DNA from: Candidatus Cloacimonadota bacterium
Lineage (GTDB): Bacteria; Cloacimonadota; Cloacimonadia; JGIOTU-2
DNA: 37,920 nt
Assembly (NCBI GenBank): GCA_023129415.1
Contig: JAGMCF010000089.1
Location: 1 to 37,920, forward strand
Direction: 5' to 3'
Shown: in pieces, positions 16,902 to 24,522 of the stretch
Position numbering within the stretch: position 1 is the first letter of the stretch
Layout: each line of letters opens with the position of its first letter
Program-made: the position numbers and the translations under genes
The notes under the pieces: generated by a model
Seen by the model: only the letters and a program-made list of their open reading frames with translations
What the model was told of the DNA's origin: nothing
The model's database searches: none

Positions 16902-17050
16902 ACCACAAAGCTTACAAAGAGTTCAAAAAAATATAATTATAAAACTCTGTGCTCTCTGCTTGCCCTTCGTAGTTTTGACGAAGTAGGGTGACTCTCCACC
17001 CTCCGTCCCGATGTATCGGGACTGCGGAGGACAGGTGTGGCAAATCAATT
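16902..17050. repeat. Repeat cluster between gcvPA and gcvPB
   Basis: Directly after the gcvPA stop comes ACCACAAAGCTTACAAAGAG, with AAGAGTT/AACTC complementarity across a short AT spacer (to about 16945). This is followed by CTTCGTAG/GACGAAG and a TCCCGATGTATCGGGA palindrome (17007-17022) flanked by CTCCGT and CTGCGGAGGA, a variant of the family at 18835. It ends just before the GGAG ribosome-binding site of gcvPB. Confidence 0.7.
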
Positions 17051-17058
17051 GGAGAAAA

Positions 17059-18516
17059 ATGGAAACAAAAACAATTTTCGAAAAGAGTGTCAAAGACAGG
17101 ATTGGCTACTCCTTGTCTGAATGTGAAATTGAAAAACGCATAGAAGACATTTTTCCAGATAATATTTTACGAAATAATACACCCAATTTACCTGAAGTGA
17201 GTGAATTAGATGCAATGCAGCATTATATAGAAATTTCTGCAAAAAATCACTTTATTGAAAAGGGTTTTTATCCTCTTGGCTCCTGCACAATGAAATATAA
17301 CCCAAAAATAAATGACATTGTAAATATACTATCCGGACTTACAAATCTCCATCCTTTCCAACCAGAAGATACAATTCAAGGTGCATTGCAAATAATGTAT
17401 GAATTGCAAAAAGATTTAGCAGAAATTTCAGGAATGGCTGATGTCTCTTTACAACCTGTTGCAGGAGCTCATGGCGAATTTGTTGGTGCAAATATTATTT
17501 ACAATTATCATAAAAACAAAGGAAATACAAAAACAAAAATTATTATGCCAGACTCCTCACATGGCACTAATCCCGCAACTTCTGCCTTGCATGGTTATAA
17601 AGTTATCGAGATAAAATCCAATTCTGATGGTAAAGTGGATATAAACGCTTTGCAGCAAGTTATTGACGATGATGTTGCTGGGTTTATGCTGACAAATCCG
17701 AATACATTGGGAATTTTTGAAACAGATGTAAAAGAGATTGCAGAGATAATTCATTCTGTTGATGGCTTAATGTATATGGATGGTGCAAATCTCAATGCAA
17801 TGCTTGGCTATATTCGTCCAGGTGATATTGGGTTTGATATTGTCCACTTCAACCTCCATAAGACATTTTCTACTCCTCATGGAGGAGGTGGTCCAGGTGG
17901 TGGAGGGATTGGAGTTACAGAAAAATTAGCGGATTTTCTCCCCTATCCACTGGTTAAGAAAGAGCGAGATAGATATTTTCTTAACTATGAAATTAAAAAT
18001 TCAATTGGCAAAGTTCACACATTTTATGGTAACTTTTTGGTGATGGCTCGTGCTTATATATATCTTAAAATGCTTGGAGAAAAGGGGTTGAGAAGGGTCA
18101 CAGAAAATGCTGTGATTAATTCTAATTACCTTATGGTAAAACTGAAAGTTCACTATCCAGTCCCATATCAAAAAGATGTAATGCACGAATTTGTGGCATC
18201 CGGAGAAAGATTCAAACAATATGGAGTCAAAACTCTTGATATTGCAAAAAGACTTCTGGATTATGGTTTTCATGCTCCAACAATTTATTTTCCTTTGATT
18301 GTTCATGAAGCATTAATGATCGAACCAACAGAAACAGAAAGTAAAGAAACACTTGATGGCTTTATTGAAGCTATGATAAAAATTGCAGAAGAATCAGAAA
18401 CCAATCCTGAAAAACTCAAAAATGCTCCAACTAACACCCCGATTGGCAGATTAGATGAAGCTGCTGCCATTAAAAATTTGGATATCAAGTTCACCTTTTA
18501 TAATGAAATTACTTAA
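17059..18516 (+). CDS. gcvPB: Glycine dehydrogenase (decarboxylating) subunit 2, P-protein beta
   Basis: C-terminal half of the P-protein, carrying the PLP lysine (K268) in NLHKTFSTPHGGGGPG. Other signatures are FYPLGSCTMKYNPKIN, DSSHGTNPATSA and MYMDGANLNAM. The 485-residue length is normal. The ATG at 17059 has GGAG 4-8 nt upstream and gives the usual start; reading from an upstream ATG would add 16 residues encoded by repeat DNA. It forms the P-protein with GcvPA just upstream. Confidence 0.96.
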   Translation: METKTIFEKSVKDRIGYSLSECEIEKRIEDIFPDNILRNNTPNLPEVSELDAMQHYIEISAKNHFIEKGFYPLGSCTMKYNPKINDIVNILSGLTNLHPFQPEDTIQGALQIMYELQKDLAEISGMADVSLQPVAGAHGEFVGANIIYNYHKNKGNTKTKIIMPDSSHGTNPATSALHGYKVIEIKSNSDGKVDINALQQVIDDDVAGFMLTNPNTLGIFETDVKEIAEIIHSVDGLMYMDGANLNAMLGYIRPGDIGFDIVHFNLHKTFSTPHGGGGPGGGGIGVTEKLADFLPYPLVKKERDRYFLNYEIKNSIGKVHTFYGNFLVMARAYIYLKMLGEKGLRRVTENAVINSNYLMVKLKVHYPVPYQKDVMHEFVASGERFKQYGVKTLDIAKRLLDYGFHAPTIYFPLIVHEALMIEPTETESKETLDGFIEAMIKIAEESETNPEKLKNAPTNTPIGRLDEAAAIKNLDIKFTFYNEIT

Positions 18517-18602
18517 ACCGCTAATGAACCCTAATTCTCGTAAATATTCAGATATTTTATTTTAATTTATTCGTGTTCATTCGCGTCCTTTCGCGGTTTA
18601 TA
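18514..18602. repeat. Inverted-repeat element spanning the whole gcvPB-ferredoxin gap
   Basis: The left half TAAACCGCTAATGAACC begins with the gcvPB stop codon. The right half holds TTCGTGTTCATTCGCG and CGCGGTTTA and ends a few bases before the ferredoxin ATG. The halves are complementary with interruptions, so the transcript could fold into one hairpin between the stop of one gene and the start of the next. Confidence 0.65.
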
Positions 18603-18608
18603 AAAAAT

Positions 18609-18794
18609 ATGAAATATAGAATCATTCAAGAAAAATGTGATTTATGCGGATGTTGCGTTTCTGTCTGCCCTGCTGATGCAATTAGAATGACTGAATTCTT
18701 AACTCATATTTTGGAAGACGAGTGTACAGGTTGCAAAAATTGTTTTATTGTATGTCCTGTTTCAGCTATAGAAGAGGTTTCAGAAACAGGATAA
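18609..18794 (+). CDS. 2[4Fe-4S] ferredoxin
   Basis: A 61-residue electron carrier with two [4Fe-4S] sites: CDLCGCCVSVCP and CTGCKNCFIVCP, each the CxxCxxCxxxCP pattern. A start at 18609 (MKYRIIQ) fits small ferredoxins; an upstream ATG at 18573 would add 12 residues read from the TTCGTG repeat and is unlikely. The ribosome-binding site is weak. It lies directly before a GGR-family flavoprotein and is its likely electron donor. Confidence 0.92.
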   Translation: MKYRIIQEKCDLCGCCVSVCPADAIRMTEFLTHILEDECTGCKNCFIVCPVSAIEEVSETG

Positions 18795-18885
18795 ACCTGT
18801 TTCTACCCGTTAATTTTGGGGTAGATTTGGGTTTTCATCCTTCGTCCCGATTTAATCGGGACTACGGAGAATGGATATCCCAAAT
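18783..18885. repeat. Hairpin at the ferredoxin stop and long CTACGGAGAA-family palindrome
   Basis: GAAACAGG (18783-18790) and CCTGTTTC (18796-18803) make a perfect 8-bp stem around the ferredoxin stop codon. CTACCC/GGGGTAG follows. Then GATTTGGG (18826-18833) and CCCAAATC (18878-18885) enclose ATCC/GGAT and the TTCGTCCCGAT core with ATCGGGACTACGGAGAA (18841-18871). There is no T run, so transcription probably continues into the reductase gene, but the RNA would be highly folded. Confidence 0.7.
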
Positions 18886-18911
18886 CAAGATAATGAAAAG
18901 AGAATTTTCAG

Positions 18912-20093
18912 ATGAAGATTAAAAATTTTTATGATATTGTAGTTGTGGGAGGTGGACCAGCAGGTGCAATGACTGCGCTTACCGCTGCTCAAAATGGTGC
19001 ATCGGTATTGATTTTAGAAAGAGATCGTGAAATTGGAATTCCTGTTCGCTGCGCTGAAGGCATATCTTTAAAGGGTTTAACAAAATTCTTTAAACCAGAC
19101 GATAAATGGATTTCAAACTATATTGAGGGTACTAAACTATATGCACCAAATGGAGAATCATGTCTAATGATTGCATCTGCAATTGGAAAGGGTGTAATTC
19201 TTGAAAGAAGACTTTTCGATGTACATATCTGCAAATTAGCTGCTCAAAATGGTGCGGAAATTTTTACCAAATCTGATGTATATGATTTACTGAAAGAGGA
19301 TGGAAAAATTTGCGGAGTAAAATTCAAGCATTTTGACGAAAAAAAACAAGTAAAAACAAATCTTATTATTGCTGCAGACGGTGCTGAATCACGAATTGGA
19401 AGACTGGCTGGTTTAAATACAACTTTACAACTTTCTGATATTGAATCATCTGTACAATATCTTCTTTCAAATATAGAAATTGAACAACAATATTGCCACC
19501 TATATTTTGGAAATGATATAGCACCAGGTGGATATATATGGGTTTTTCCTAAAGGAGAAAATATTGCAAATGTTGGAATTGGAATTCGACAAGATAAGTG
19601 TAATGGAAAAAATGCAAAAGAATTATTGGATGAATTTGTGGCAAAGAGATTTCATGATGGAAAAACAATCTCATTTTTTGCTGGTTGCGTTCCAACGGCT
19701 AAAACATTAAAAAAAATTACTGCTGATAACATTATGCTGGTTGGTGATGCTGCCAGGCAGGTTAATCCCATTACTGGTGGTGGATTAAGCAATGTTCTTG
19801 TGGCTGGTAAAATTGCTGGTGAAGTTGCTGCCGAAGCTGTTAAGAAAAATGATTTCTCAGATAAATTCCTGAAAAAATATCATAAAATCTGGATGAAAGA
19901 GATAGGCAATCAACAGAAGATTTTATATAAATTAAAAGAGCTCTTCTTCAATTTTCCTGACAAAAAGCTGAATGAAATTGCTTTATTACTCAATGATATT
20001 CCAAAAGAGAAGTTAACCTTATTTCAACTTCTCAAGACAGCAATTATAGAAAAACCTGTTTTAGTTAAAGAATTGATTAAGTTCTACTTTTAG
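18912..20093 (+). CDS. Geranylgeranyl reductase family FAD-dependent oxidoreductase
   Basis: A 393-residue flavoprotein: GGGPAG (13-18) for FAD, E36 at the end of the second strand, PVRCAEG (44-50) typical of archaeal-type GGR, YIWVFPKG (208-215), and GDAARQVNPITGGG (278-291). Family members hydrogenate double bonds of geranylgeranyl chains in lipids, quinones or chlorophyll, using ferredoxin or another low-potential donor. The ferredoxin gene immediately upstream supports this. The isoprenoid substrate (quinone side chain, polyprenol or other) cannot be told. AAGAGAA upstream may serve as ribosome-binding site. Confidence 0.88.
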   Translation: MKIKNFYDIVVVGGGPAGAMTALTAAQNGASVLILERDREIGIPVRCAEGISLKGLTKFFKPDDKWISNYIEGTKLYAPNGESCLMIASAIGKGVILERRLFDVHICKLAAQNGAEIFTKSDVYDLLKEDGKICGVKFKHFDEKKQVKTNLIIAADGAESRIGRLAGLNTTLQLSDIESSVQYLLSNIEIEQQYCHLYFGNDIAPGGYIWVFPKGENIANVGIGIRQDKCNGKNAKELLDEFVAKRFHDGKTISFFAGCVPTAKTLKKITADNIMLVGDAARQVNPITGGGLSNVLVAGKIAGEVAAEAVKKNDFSDKFLKKYHKIWMKEIGNQQKILYKLKELFFNFPDKKLNEIALLLNDIPKEKLTLFQLLKTAIIEKPVLVKELIKFYF

Positions 20094-20200
20094 TTTAGAT
20101 TGTTATATAGTTTTTGAACTTCAAGATATTCTATTTTAAAAAAAGAAAACTAGATAAAAAATTTGACATACTATTATAAATAATGACTTTTGTCTTAAAT

Positions 20201-20270
20201 TCGGGGTGCTCTTAAGGGCTGAGAACATACCCATTGAACCTGATCCAGGTAATGCTGGCGAAGGGAAAAG
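20201..20270 (+). ncRNA. TPP riboswitch aptamer (THI element)
   Basis: The conserved strings stand in order and spacing: CGGGGTGCTC (20202-20211), GGCTGAGA (20217-20224), ACCCATTGAACCTGAT (20229-20244), CAGGTAATGCTGGCGAAGGG (20246-20265). It lies upstream of thiE-thiM-thiC-thiD. A TTGACA occurs at 20163-20168 but without a convincing -10 at normal spacing. Confidence 0.96.
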
Positions 20271-20274
20271 CTCA

Positions 20275-20302
20275 CCGAGCATCCAGGATGTTCGGTTTTT
20301 TT
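20275..20302 (+). terminator. Riboswitch-controlled intrinsic terminator
   Basis: CCGAGCAT (20275-20282) pairs with ATGTTCGG (20288-20295) around a CCAGG loop, followed by seven T. GAGCATCC (20277-20284), within this hairpin, can instead pair with GGGTGCTC in the aptamer (20204-20211), a likely antiterminator. So thiamine pyrophosphate binding should free the terminator and stop transcription. Confidence 0.88.
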
Positions 20303-20569
20303 ATTTGTTTAAACCACCGAGACATAGAGAAAGAATTTAAATTTTAATTATAGAAATTCGTGCCTGTTCGTGTCAGTTCGTGTTGTTCGTGGCTAAAAAA
20401 GGATTTACATATGAAACACTCATGTCCCGAAAACAAATCGGGACGCAAAGGAGTATGAAAATGGCATTAAGCATTCCCAATCCCCAATTTAATTGGGGAG
20501 GGCTTGGGAATGAGAGTGTATATTTATTTTCTTCGTGTCTTTGTGCCTTTGTGGCGAAAGGATTTTCAT
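20303..20569 (+). other. thiE leader with repeats and two short upstream reading frames
   Basis: This stretch holds TTCGTG-type repeats (20348-20392 and 20532-20556), a TCCCGA/TCGGGA palindrome (20424-20443), and a nested palindrome CATTCCCAA with TCCCCAATT/AATTGGGGA inside (20472-20512). A short frame of 15 codons starts at ATG 20411 after AAAGGA. Its stop overlaps the ATG of a 42-codon frame at 20455 (ATGA overlap, AAAGGAG before it) that ends at 20583 inside thiE. The bases around ATG 20411 closely resemble those around the thiE start. The peptides match nothing I recognise and may be debris of a duplicated start region. Confidence 0.6.
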
Positions 20570-21214
20570 ATGAAAAATATTAATAAAAACATCGGATTAT
20601 ATTTTATTATTGATGGAGCTTTCACAAGAGATTTTCTTGGCTTGACAAAGTTAGCTATCAATGCTGATTTGAAAATCATTCAATATCGTGATAAAAATGT
20701 AGAACCGTTAGAAATGTTGAAAAATGCAATAAAAATTCAAGAATTAACAGAAAAATCAGATACAATTTTTATAGTTAATGACAATGTTGATGTTGCCCTT
20801 AAATCTAATGCAGATGGAGTTCATATCGGACAAAAAGATGAAAAATATGAAAATGTTAGAAAACTTCTTCCTGATAAAATAATTGGATTGAGCACAGAAA
20901 ATATTGAGCAGTCATTAATTGCTGATAAGATAGGGGCTGACTATCTTGGTGTAGGACCTATATTTTCTACTCCCACTAAACCAGATGCTGCACCACCAAT
21001 TGGAGTTAAAAAATTAGCAGAAATCGTAAAATCTACTACAACCCCTATCGTTGCAATTGGTGGTATAAATCACGAAAACTTGGAAAATATTCTTGAAACC
21101 GGTGTGAATGGAGTTGCAATAATTTCTGCCATTCTTGCTGCTCGAAATCCAGAAAAGGAAGTAAGAAAAATAACATCAATTATTAAAAGATTTAGGGAAA
21201 GGAATCCATTATGA
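20570..21214 (+). CDS. thiE: Thiamine-phosphate synthase
   Basis: Joins HMP-PP and thiazole phosphate to thiamine phosphate. The 214-residue TIM barrel shows IIQYRDK (36-42), VNDNVDVAL (69-77), DGVHIGQKD (82-90), GVGPIFSTPTK (127-137) and AIGGI (162-166). The start at 20570 (MKNINKNIGLYFIID) has AAAGGA about 8 nt upstream; a longer in-frame start at 20504 would add 22 residues from repeat DNA. Its TGA overlaps the thiM ATG. Controlled by the TPP riboswitch upstream. Confidence 0.95.
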   Translation: MKNINKNIGLYFIIDGAFTRDFLGLTKLAINADLKIIQYRDKNVEPLEMLKNAIKIQELTEKSDTIFIVNDNVDVALKSNADGVHIGQKDEKYENVRKLLPDKIIGLSTENIEQSLIADKIGADYLGVGPIFSTPTKPDAAPPIGVKKLAEIVKSTTTPIVAIGGINHENLENILETGVNGVAIISAILAARNPEKEVRKITSIIKRFRERNPL

Positions 21215-22017
21215 TTGACAAATTAGATATTTACGAAATGCTATCAAAAATCCGCAAACAAAAACCATTGGTGCATCACATTACAAACTGGGTAACAATT
21301 TATGATTGTGCAAATATTGTTCGAGTCATTGGTGGATTGCCAATTATGGCTCATGCTCCTGAAGAATGTGGAGATATGACTGCAATTTCTGACGCATTGG
21401 TTCTCAATATTGGCACCCTTACAACCCCTTTAATTGACTCAATGAAAATTTCAGCAAAATCTGCAAATCAAAAAGGAATACCAGTTATTTTAGATGCAGT
21501 TGGAGTTGGTGCTACAAAATTTAGAGATGAAAAAGCTTTGGAATTAATAAATGAATATAACATCAGTGTAATAAAAGGGAATGCATCGGAAATCGGAAAA
21601 TTGGCTGGAGAAGATGTAAAAACAAAAGGCGTGGAAGCAACAGATGTGCAAATTGATTTAGTAGAAACTGCAAAGAAATTGTCAGTATCTAAAAATGCAA
21701 CTGTTGTGATAACAGGAGCTCAAGACATTATTGCTCATAAAGATTGTATATATATTATAAAAAATGGTGATGAAATGTTGAGTACATTTGTAGGAACAGG
21801 TTGTATAGTTGCTTCAGTAATTGGTTGTTTTTGTGGTGTTGAAAAAAATTATACAAAAGCTGCAGCATCTGCATTGGTCTGCTTTGGCATCGCTGCTGAG
21901 TTAGTTGCAAAAGAAGTAGATACACCATCTGCATTTAAAGAAAGATTCTTTGACAAAATTTATATGTTAAATAAAGAAGATATTTTGAAACACCAAAAAA
22001 TTGATAAAATATTATGA
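21211..22017 (+). CDS. thiM: Hydroxyethylthiazole kinase
   Basis: Phosphorylates 4-methyl-5-(2-hydroxyethyl)thiazole in thiamine salvage. The 268-residue ribokinase-fold protein has the N-terminal HHITNWVTIYDCAN (22-35), MAHAPEE (46-52), KGNASEI (122-128) and VGTGC (194-198) with the catalytic Cys region. The ATGA overlap with thiE indicates translational coupling. Its presence without ThiG/ThiH/ThiS in the window suggests the thiazole half is salvaged. Confidence 0.96.
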   Translation: MIDKLDIYEMLSKIRKQKPLVHHITNWVTIYDCANIVRVIGGLPIMAHAPEECGDMTAISDALVLNIGTLTTPLIDSMKISAKSANQKGIPVILDAVGVGATKFRDEKALELINEYNISVIKGNASEIGKLAGEDVKTKGVEATDVQIDLVETAKKLSVSKNATVVITGAQDIIAHKDCIYIIKNGDEMLSTFVGTGCIVASVIGCFCGVEKNYTKAAASALVCFGIAAELVAKEVDTPSAFKERFFDKIYMLNKEDILKHQKIDKIL

Positions 22018-22214
22018 GACATAAAAAATGATATAAAAGATCAATAAAATTGTGATAACAGATTGAGCTTTGGGAACAAGACTGTTATCTCCAATTTCAT
22101 GGTTTTCATGTTTACCCTGTGAAATAATAGAAGATCAGAATAAAAAATAAGTATAGAGACAACCCGATGTATCAAGATACAGGGTTAATTCCCAATAAAT
22201 AAATAAGAGGAAAA
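22018..22214 (+). other. thiM-thiC gap with two hairpins
   Basis: GATAACAG (22054-22061) and CTGTTATC (22082-22089) form a perfect 8-bp stem with a 20-nt loop. A second imperfect hairpin lies at 22161-22186 (AACCC-GTATC / GATAC-GGGTT). Neither is followed by a T run. An AGAGGA ribosome-binding site precedes thiC. Confidence 0.55.
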
Positions 22215-23492
22215 ATGACACAACTTAAAATGGCAAAAGATGGTATCGTCTCCAAAGAGATGAAAACCGTTGCAAAAGATGAAAAAGTTGATACTAAATG
22301 GCTTTATGAAGAAATTGCAAAAGGACATATTGTTATTCCAAAAAATATTAATAGAGATTTTCATCCTATGGGTATAGGAAACAAGCTAAGAACAAAAATC
22401 AACGCTAATATTGGAACTTCTCCAGATCATTTTGACCTTAAAGAAGAGCAAGAAAAATTAAAAGTGGCTGTTGCGTATGGCTCAGACAGTGTAATGGATT
22501 TATCTACTGGTGGGAATCTAATTGAAATAAGAAAAGCTATTCTCTTTCAATCACCTGTAATGGTTGGCACTGTGCCGATATATCAAGTTGCATCCGAGCT
22601 TCTCAATAACAATAAAGATATTTCTGAGATGACCGTTGACAAACTTTTTGAATCTATTGAAAGACAATGTGAAGAAGGAGTTGATTATATAACAGTTCAT
22701 TGTGGGGTTACACAAAAGGCGATACAAACTTTGAAAAAAAATCCTCGTCTGCTTGGTATTGTTAGCAGAGGTGGCTCCTTACTTATGAAATGGATGCATA
22801 AACACAAGAGTGAAAATCCCCTTTATGAATATTATGATAGACTTCTTGATATTGCAAGAAAATATGATGTTACATTGAGCTTGGGAGATGGTCTAAGACC
22901 CGGATGTTTGGCGGATGCAAGCGATTCAGCTCAATTTGAGGAATTGATTACCCTTGGTGAATTAGCAAAAAGAGCATTAGAAAATGATGTGCAAGTTATG
23001 ATTGAAGGTCCTGGTCATATCCCATTAAATGAAATTGAAGCTAATATGCGACTTGAGAAATCAATCTGTAATGGAGCTCCATTTTATGTGTTGGGACCTA
23101 TTACAACTGATATTGCCCCTGGATATGATCATATAACAAGTGCAATAGGTGGAGCTTTGGCAGCATATTTTGGTGCTGATTTCTTATGTTATGTTACTCC
23201 TTCGGAACATCTTTGTTTGCCAAATATTGATGATGTTAAAGAAGGTGTAATTGCAGCACGAATTGCTGCTCGTTCTGCAGATATTGCAAATGGTATTACT
23301 GGTATAATAGAAGAAGATAATAAAATCTCAAACTACCGTAGTAACCTTGATTGGGAAGGAATTTATAAAGTCGCAATGGACCCTATTCTTGCTAAGAAAA
23401 GAAGAAAAGCAAGCGAAGACTTTTCTGAAGATGTATGCACTATGTGTGGGAAACTTTGTGCGATCAAAACTGGCAGGATAAAGGGAAAGTAA
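22215..23492 (+). CDS. thiC: Phosphomethylpyrimidine synthase
   Basis: Radical-SAM rearrangement of aminoimidazole ribotide to HMP-P, the pyrimidine precursor of thiamine. The 425-residue length is that of the short form common in anaerobes. Visible signatures are [64 protein letters not shown] and [12 protein letters not shown]. The C-terminal cluster-binding cysteines are C408, C411 and C415 in CTMCGKLC. It needs a low-potential electron source. Same strand as thiE-thiM and probably under the same riboswitch. Confidence 0.97.
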   Translation: MTQLKMAKDGIVSKEMKTVAKDEKVDTKWLYEEIAKGHIVIPKNINRDFHPMGIGNKLRTKINANIGTSPDHFDLKEEQEKLKVAVAYGSDSVMDLSTGGNLIEIRKAILFQSPVMVGTVPIYQVASELLNNNKDISEMTVDKLFESIERQCEEGVDYITVHCGVTQKAIQTLKKNPRLLGIVSRGGSLLMKWMHKHKSENPLYEYYDRLLDIARKYDVTLSLGDGLRPGCLADASDSAQFEELITLGELAKRALENDVQVMIEGPGHIPLNEIEANMRLEKSICNGAPFYVLGPITTDIAPGYDHITSAIGGALAAYFGADFLCYVTPSEHLCLPNIDDVKEGVIAARIAARSADIANGITGIIEEDNKISNYRSNLDWEGIYKVAMDPILAKKRRKASEDFSEDVCTMCGKLCAIKTGRIKGK

Positions 23493-23537
23493 ACAAGATC
23501 AGAAATTATCAAATGCTACTTAATTATGGTAAAAAAT

Positions 23538-23671
23538 AGCCATTTTGACAGCGACTCGTCTGGGCGCCATAGCCTGAAGCATTATGACCATCTATGACAG
23601 CTTTAGCCATTCTGCCAGCGAAGCGTTATGACTATCTATGACGGCTTTAGCCATTTTGACAGCGAAGCGTT
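23538..23671. repeat. Tandem repeat abutting thiD
   Basis: Three copies of a unit starting AGCCATTTTGACAGCGA begin at 23538, 23605 and 23649. The last two are 44 nt apart and share GCGTTATGACTATCTATGAC wording; the first unit carries extra bases including CTCGTCTGGGCGCC. The array is richer in GC than its surroundings and ends 7 nt before the thiD ATG, leaving no recognisable ribosome-binding site. Confidence 0.8.
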
Positions 23672-23678
23672 TTAATCA

Positions 23679-24422
23679 ATGACTAAATATTGCCTCACCA
23701 TAGCAGCAAGCGACACTTCTGGTGGAGCTGGGATTCAAAGAGACTTGAAAGTCTTCCATGATAATGGTGTGTGGGGACTTTCTGTTATTACTGGCATAAC
23801 AGCTCAAGATTTTAATAATGTCTTTTATGCAAATTCACTAGATAAAAATGAAGTAGAAATTCAACTAAAAACTATATTTGAAAATTTCAGAATATCAGCT
23901 ATAAAAATTGGAGTTGTTTTCAACCAGCAAATAATGAAACTTATAAAAAACTATATTAAAAATTATCAAACAAAAAATATTATTATTGATCCAATTATTT
24001 CTTCTAGTGATGGTTCAGAACTTTTGAACAATTCTGAATTAAATTATTTAAAAGAGGAATTCCTGAAGATAGCAGATTTAATCACACCAAATATTCCAGA
24101 ACTTGAATTCCTTTCAGAAAAGACAATTCAAACTGAGAAAGATATTATATCAAATGCAAAGAATTTATCAGTAAAATATGATTCATATATTTTTGTTAAA
24201 GGTGGGCATTTTAATACAAATAAAAAAATTATTAAAGATTATCTCATAAAAAATGGCAAGATAAGAATTTTTAAAAGTAGCAGGCAAAAGTTATCTCAAA
24301 CTCATGGAACAGGGTGTATTATATCTTCAGCAATTACAGCAAATATTGCTAAAGGTTTGAGTTTTAATGAATCAATTATAATGGCAAAAGAATATTTCAA
24401 TTCTATAATGGAAGCCATTTAG
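23679..24422 (+). CDS. thiD: Hydroxymethylpyrimidine/phosphomethylpyrimidine kinase
   Basis: Phosphorylates HMP and HMP-P to HMP-PP for ThiE. The 247-residue ribokinase-fold protein shows ASDTSGGAGIQRD (10-22), IKIGVV, DPIISSSDG, TPNIPE, VKGGH and HGTGC (209-213). It ends the thi gene group. The ATG follows directly on the GCGAAGCG tandem repeat, so translation initiation or coupling is unusual here. Start and length agree with the family. Confidence 0.95.
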   Translation: MTKYCLTIAASDTSGGAGIQRDLKVFHDNGVWGLSVITGITAQDFNNVFYANSLDKNEVEIQLKTIFENFRISAIKIGVVFNQQIMKLIKNYIKNYQTKNIIIDPIISSSDGSELLNNSELNYLKEEFLKIADLITPNIPELEFLSEKTIQTEKDIISNAKNLSVKYDSYIFVKGGHFNTNKKIIKDYLIKNGKIRIFKSSRQKLSQTHGTGCIISSAITANIAKGLSFNESIIMAKEYFNSIMEAI

Positions 24423-24439
24423 ATCAACAAAGTATTTTA

Positions 24440-24522
24440 TTAACTCAAGTTTCGCAGGAGATATTATAAAAATTTAACTATGATTTATTTAGTAACTTCC
24501 ACTTCGGCGAAACTTGAGTAAC
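24440..24522. repeat. Inverted-repeat element, ACTCAAGTTTCGC arms
   Basis: TTAACTCAAGTTTCGC (24440-24455) and GCGAAACTTGAGTAA (24508-24522) are complementary and bound an 83-bp segment. The left arm recurs at 37863-37878. 24457-24522 is repeated directly at 24921-24980 with few changes; each copy holds a short frame starting MIYLVTSTSAKL. Confidence 0.75.

Noticed and set aside
17011-17058. Longer N-terminus for gcvPB
   Set aside because: The extra 16 residues come from a palindromic repeat; the internal ATG has its own GGAG and matches the normal protein start.
18722-18922. A 66-codon frame overlapping the ferredoxin and GGR genes
   Set aside because: It is out of frame with two well-supported genes and is mostly palindromic repeat sequence.
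20163-20168. TTGACA as promoter of the thi operon
   Set aside because: No acceptable -10 lies 16-18 nt downstream. The same holds for TTGACA near 9647, 25028 and 29109, so these were not listed as promoters.
23538-23671. Possible CRISPR array
   Set aside because: Units are unequally spaced (67 and 44 nt) and the supposed spacers are themselves similar; no cas gene is present.
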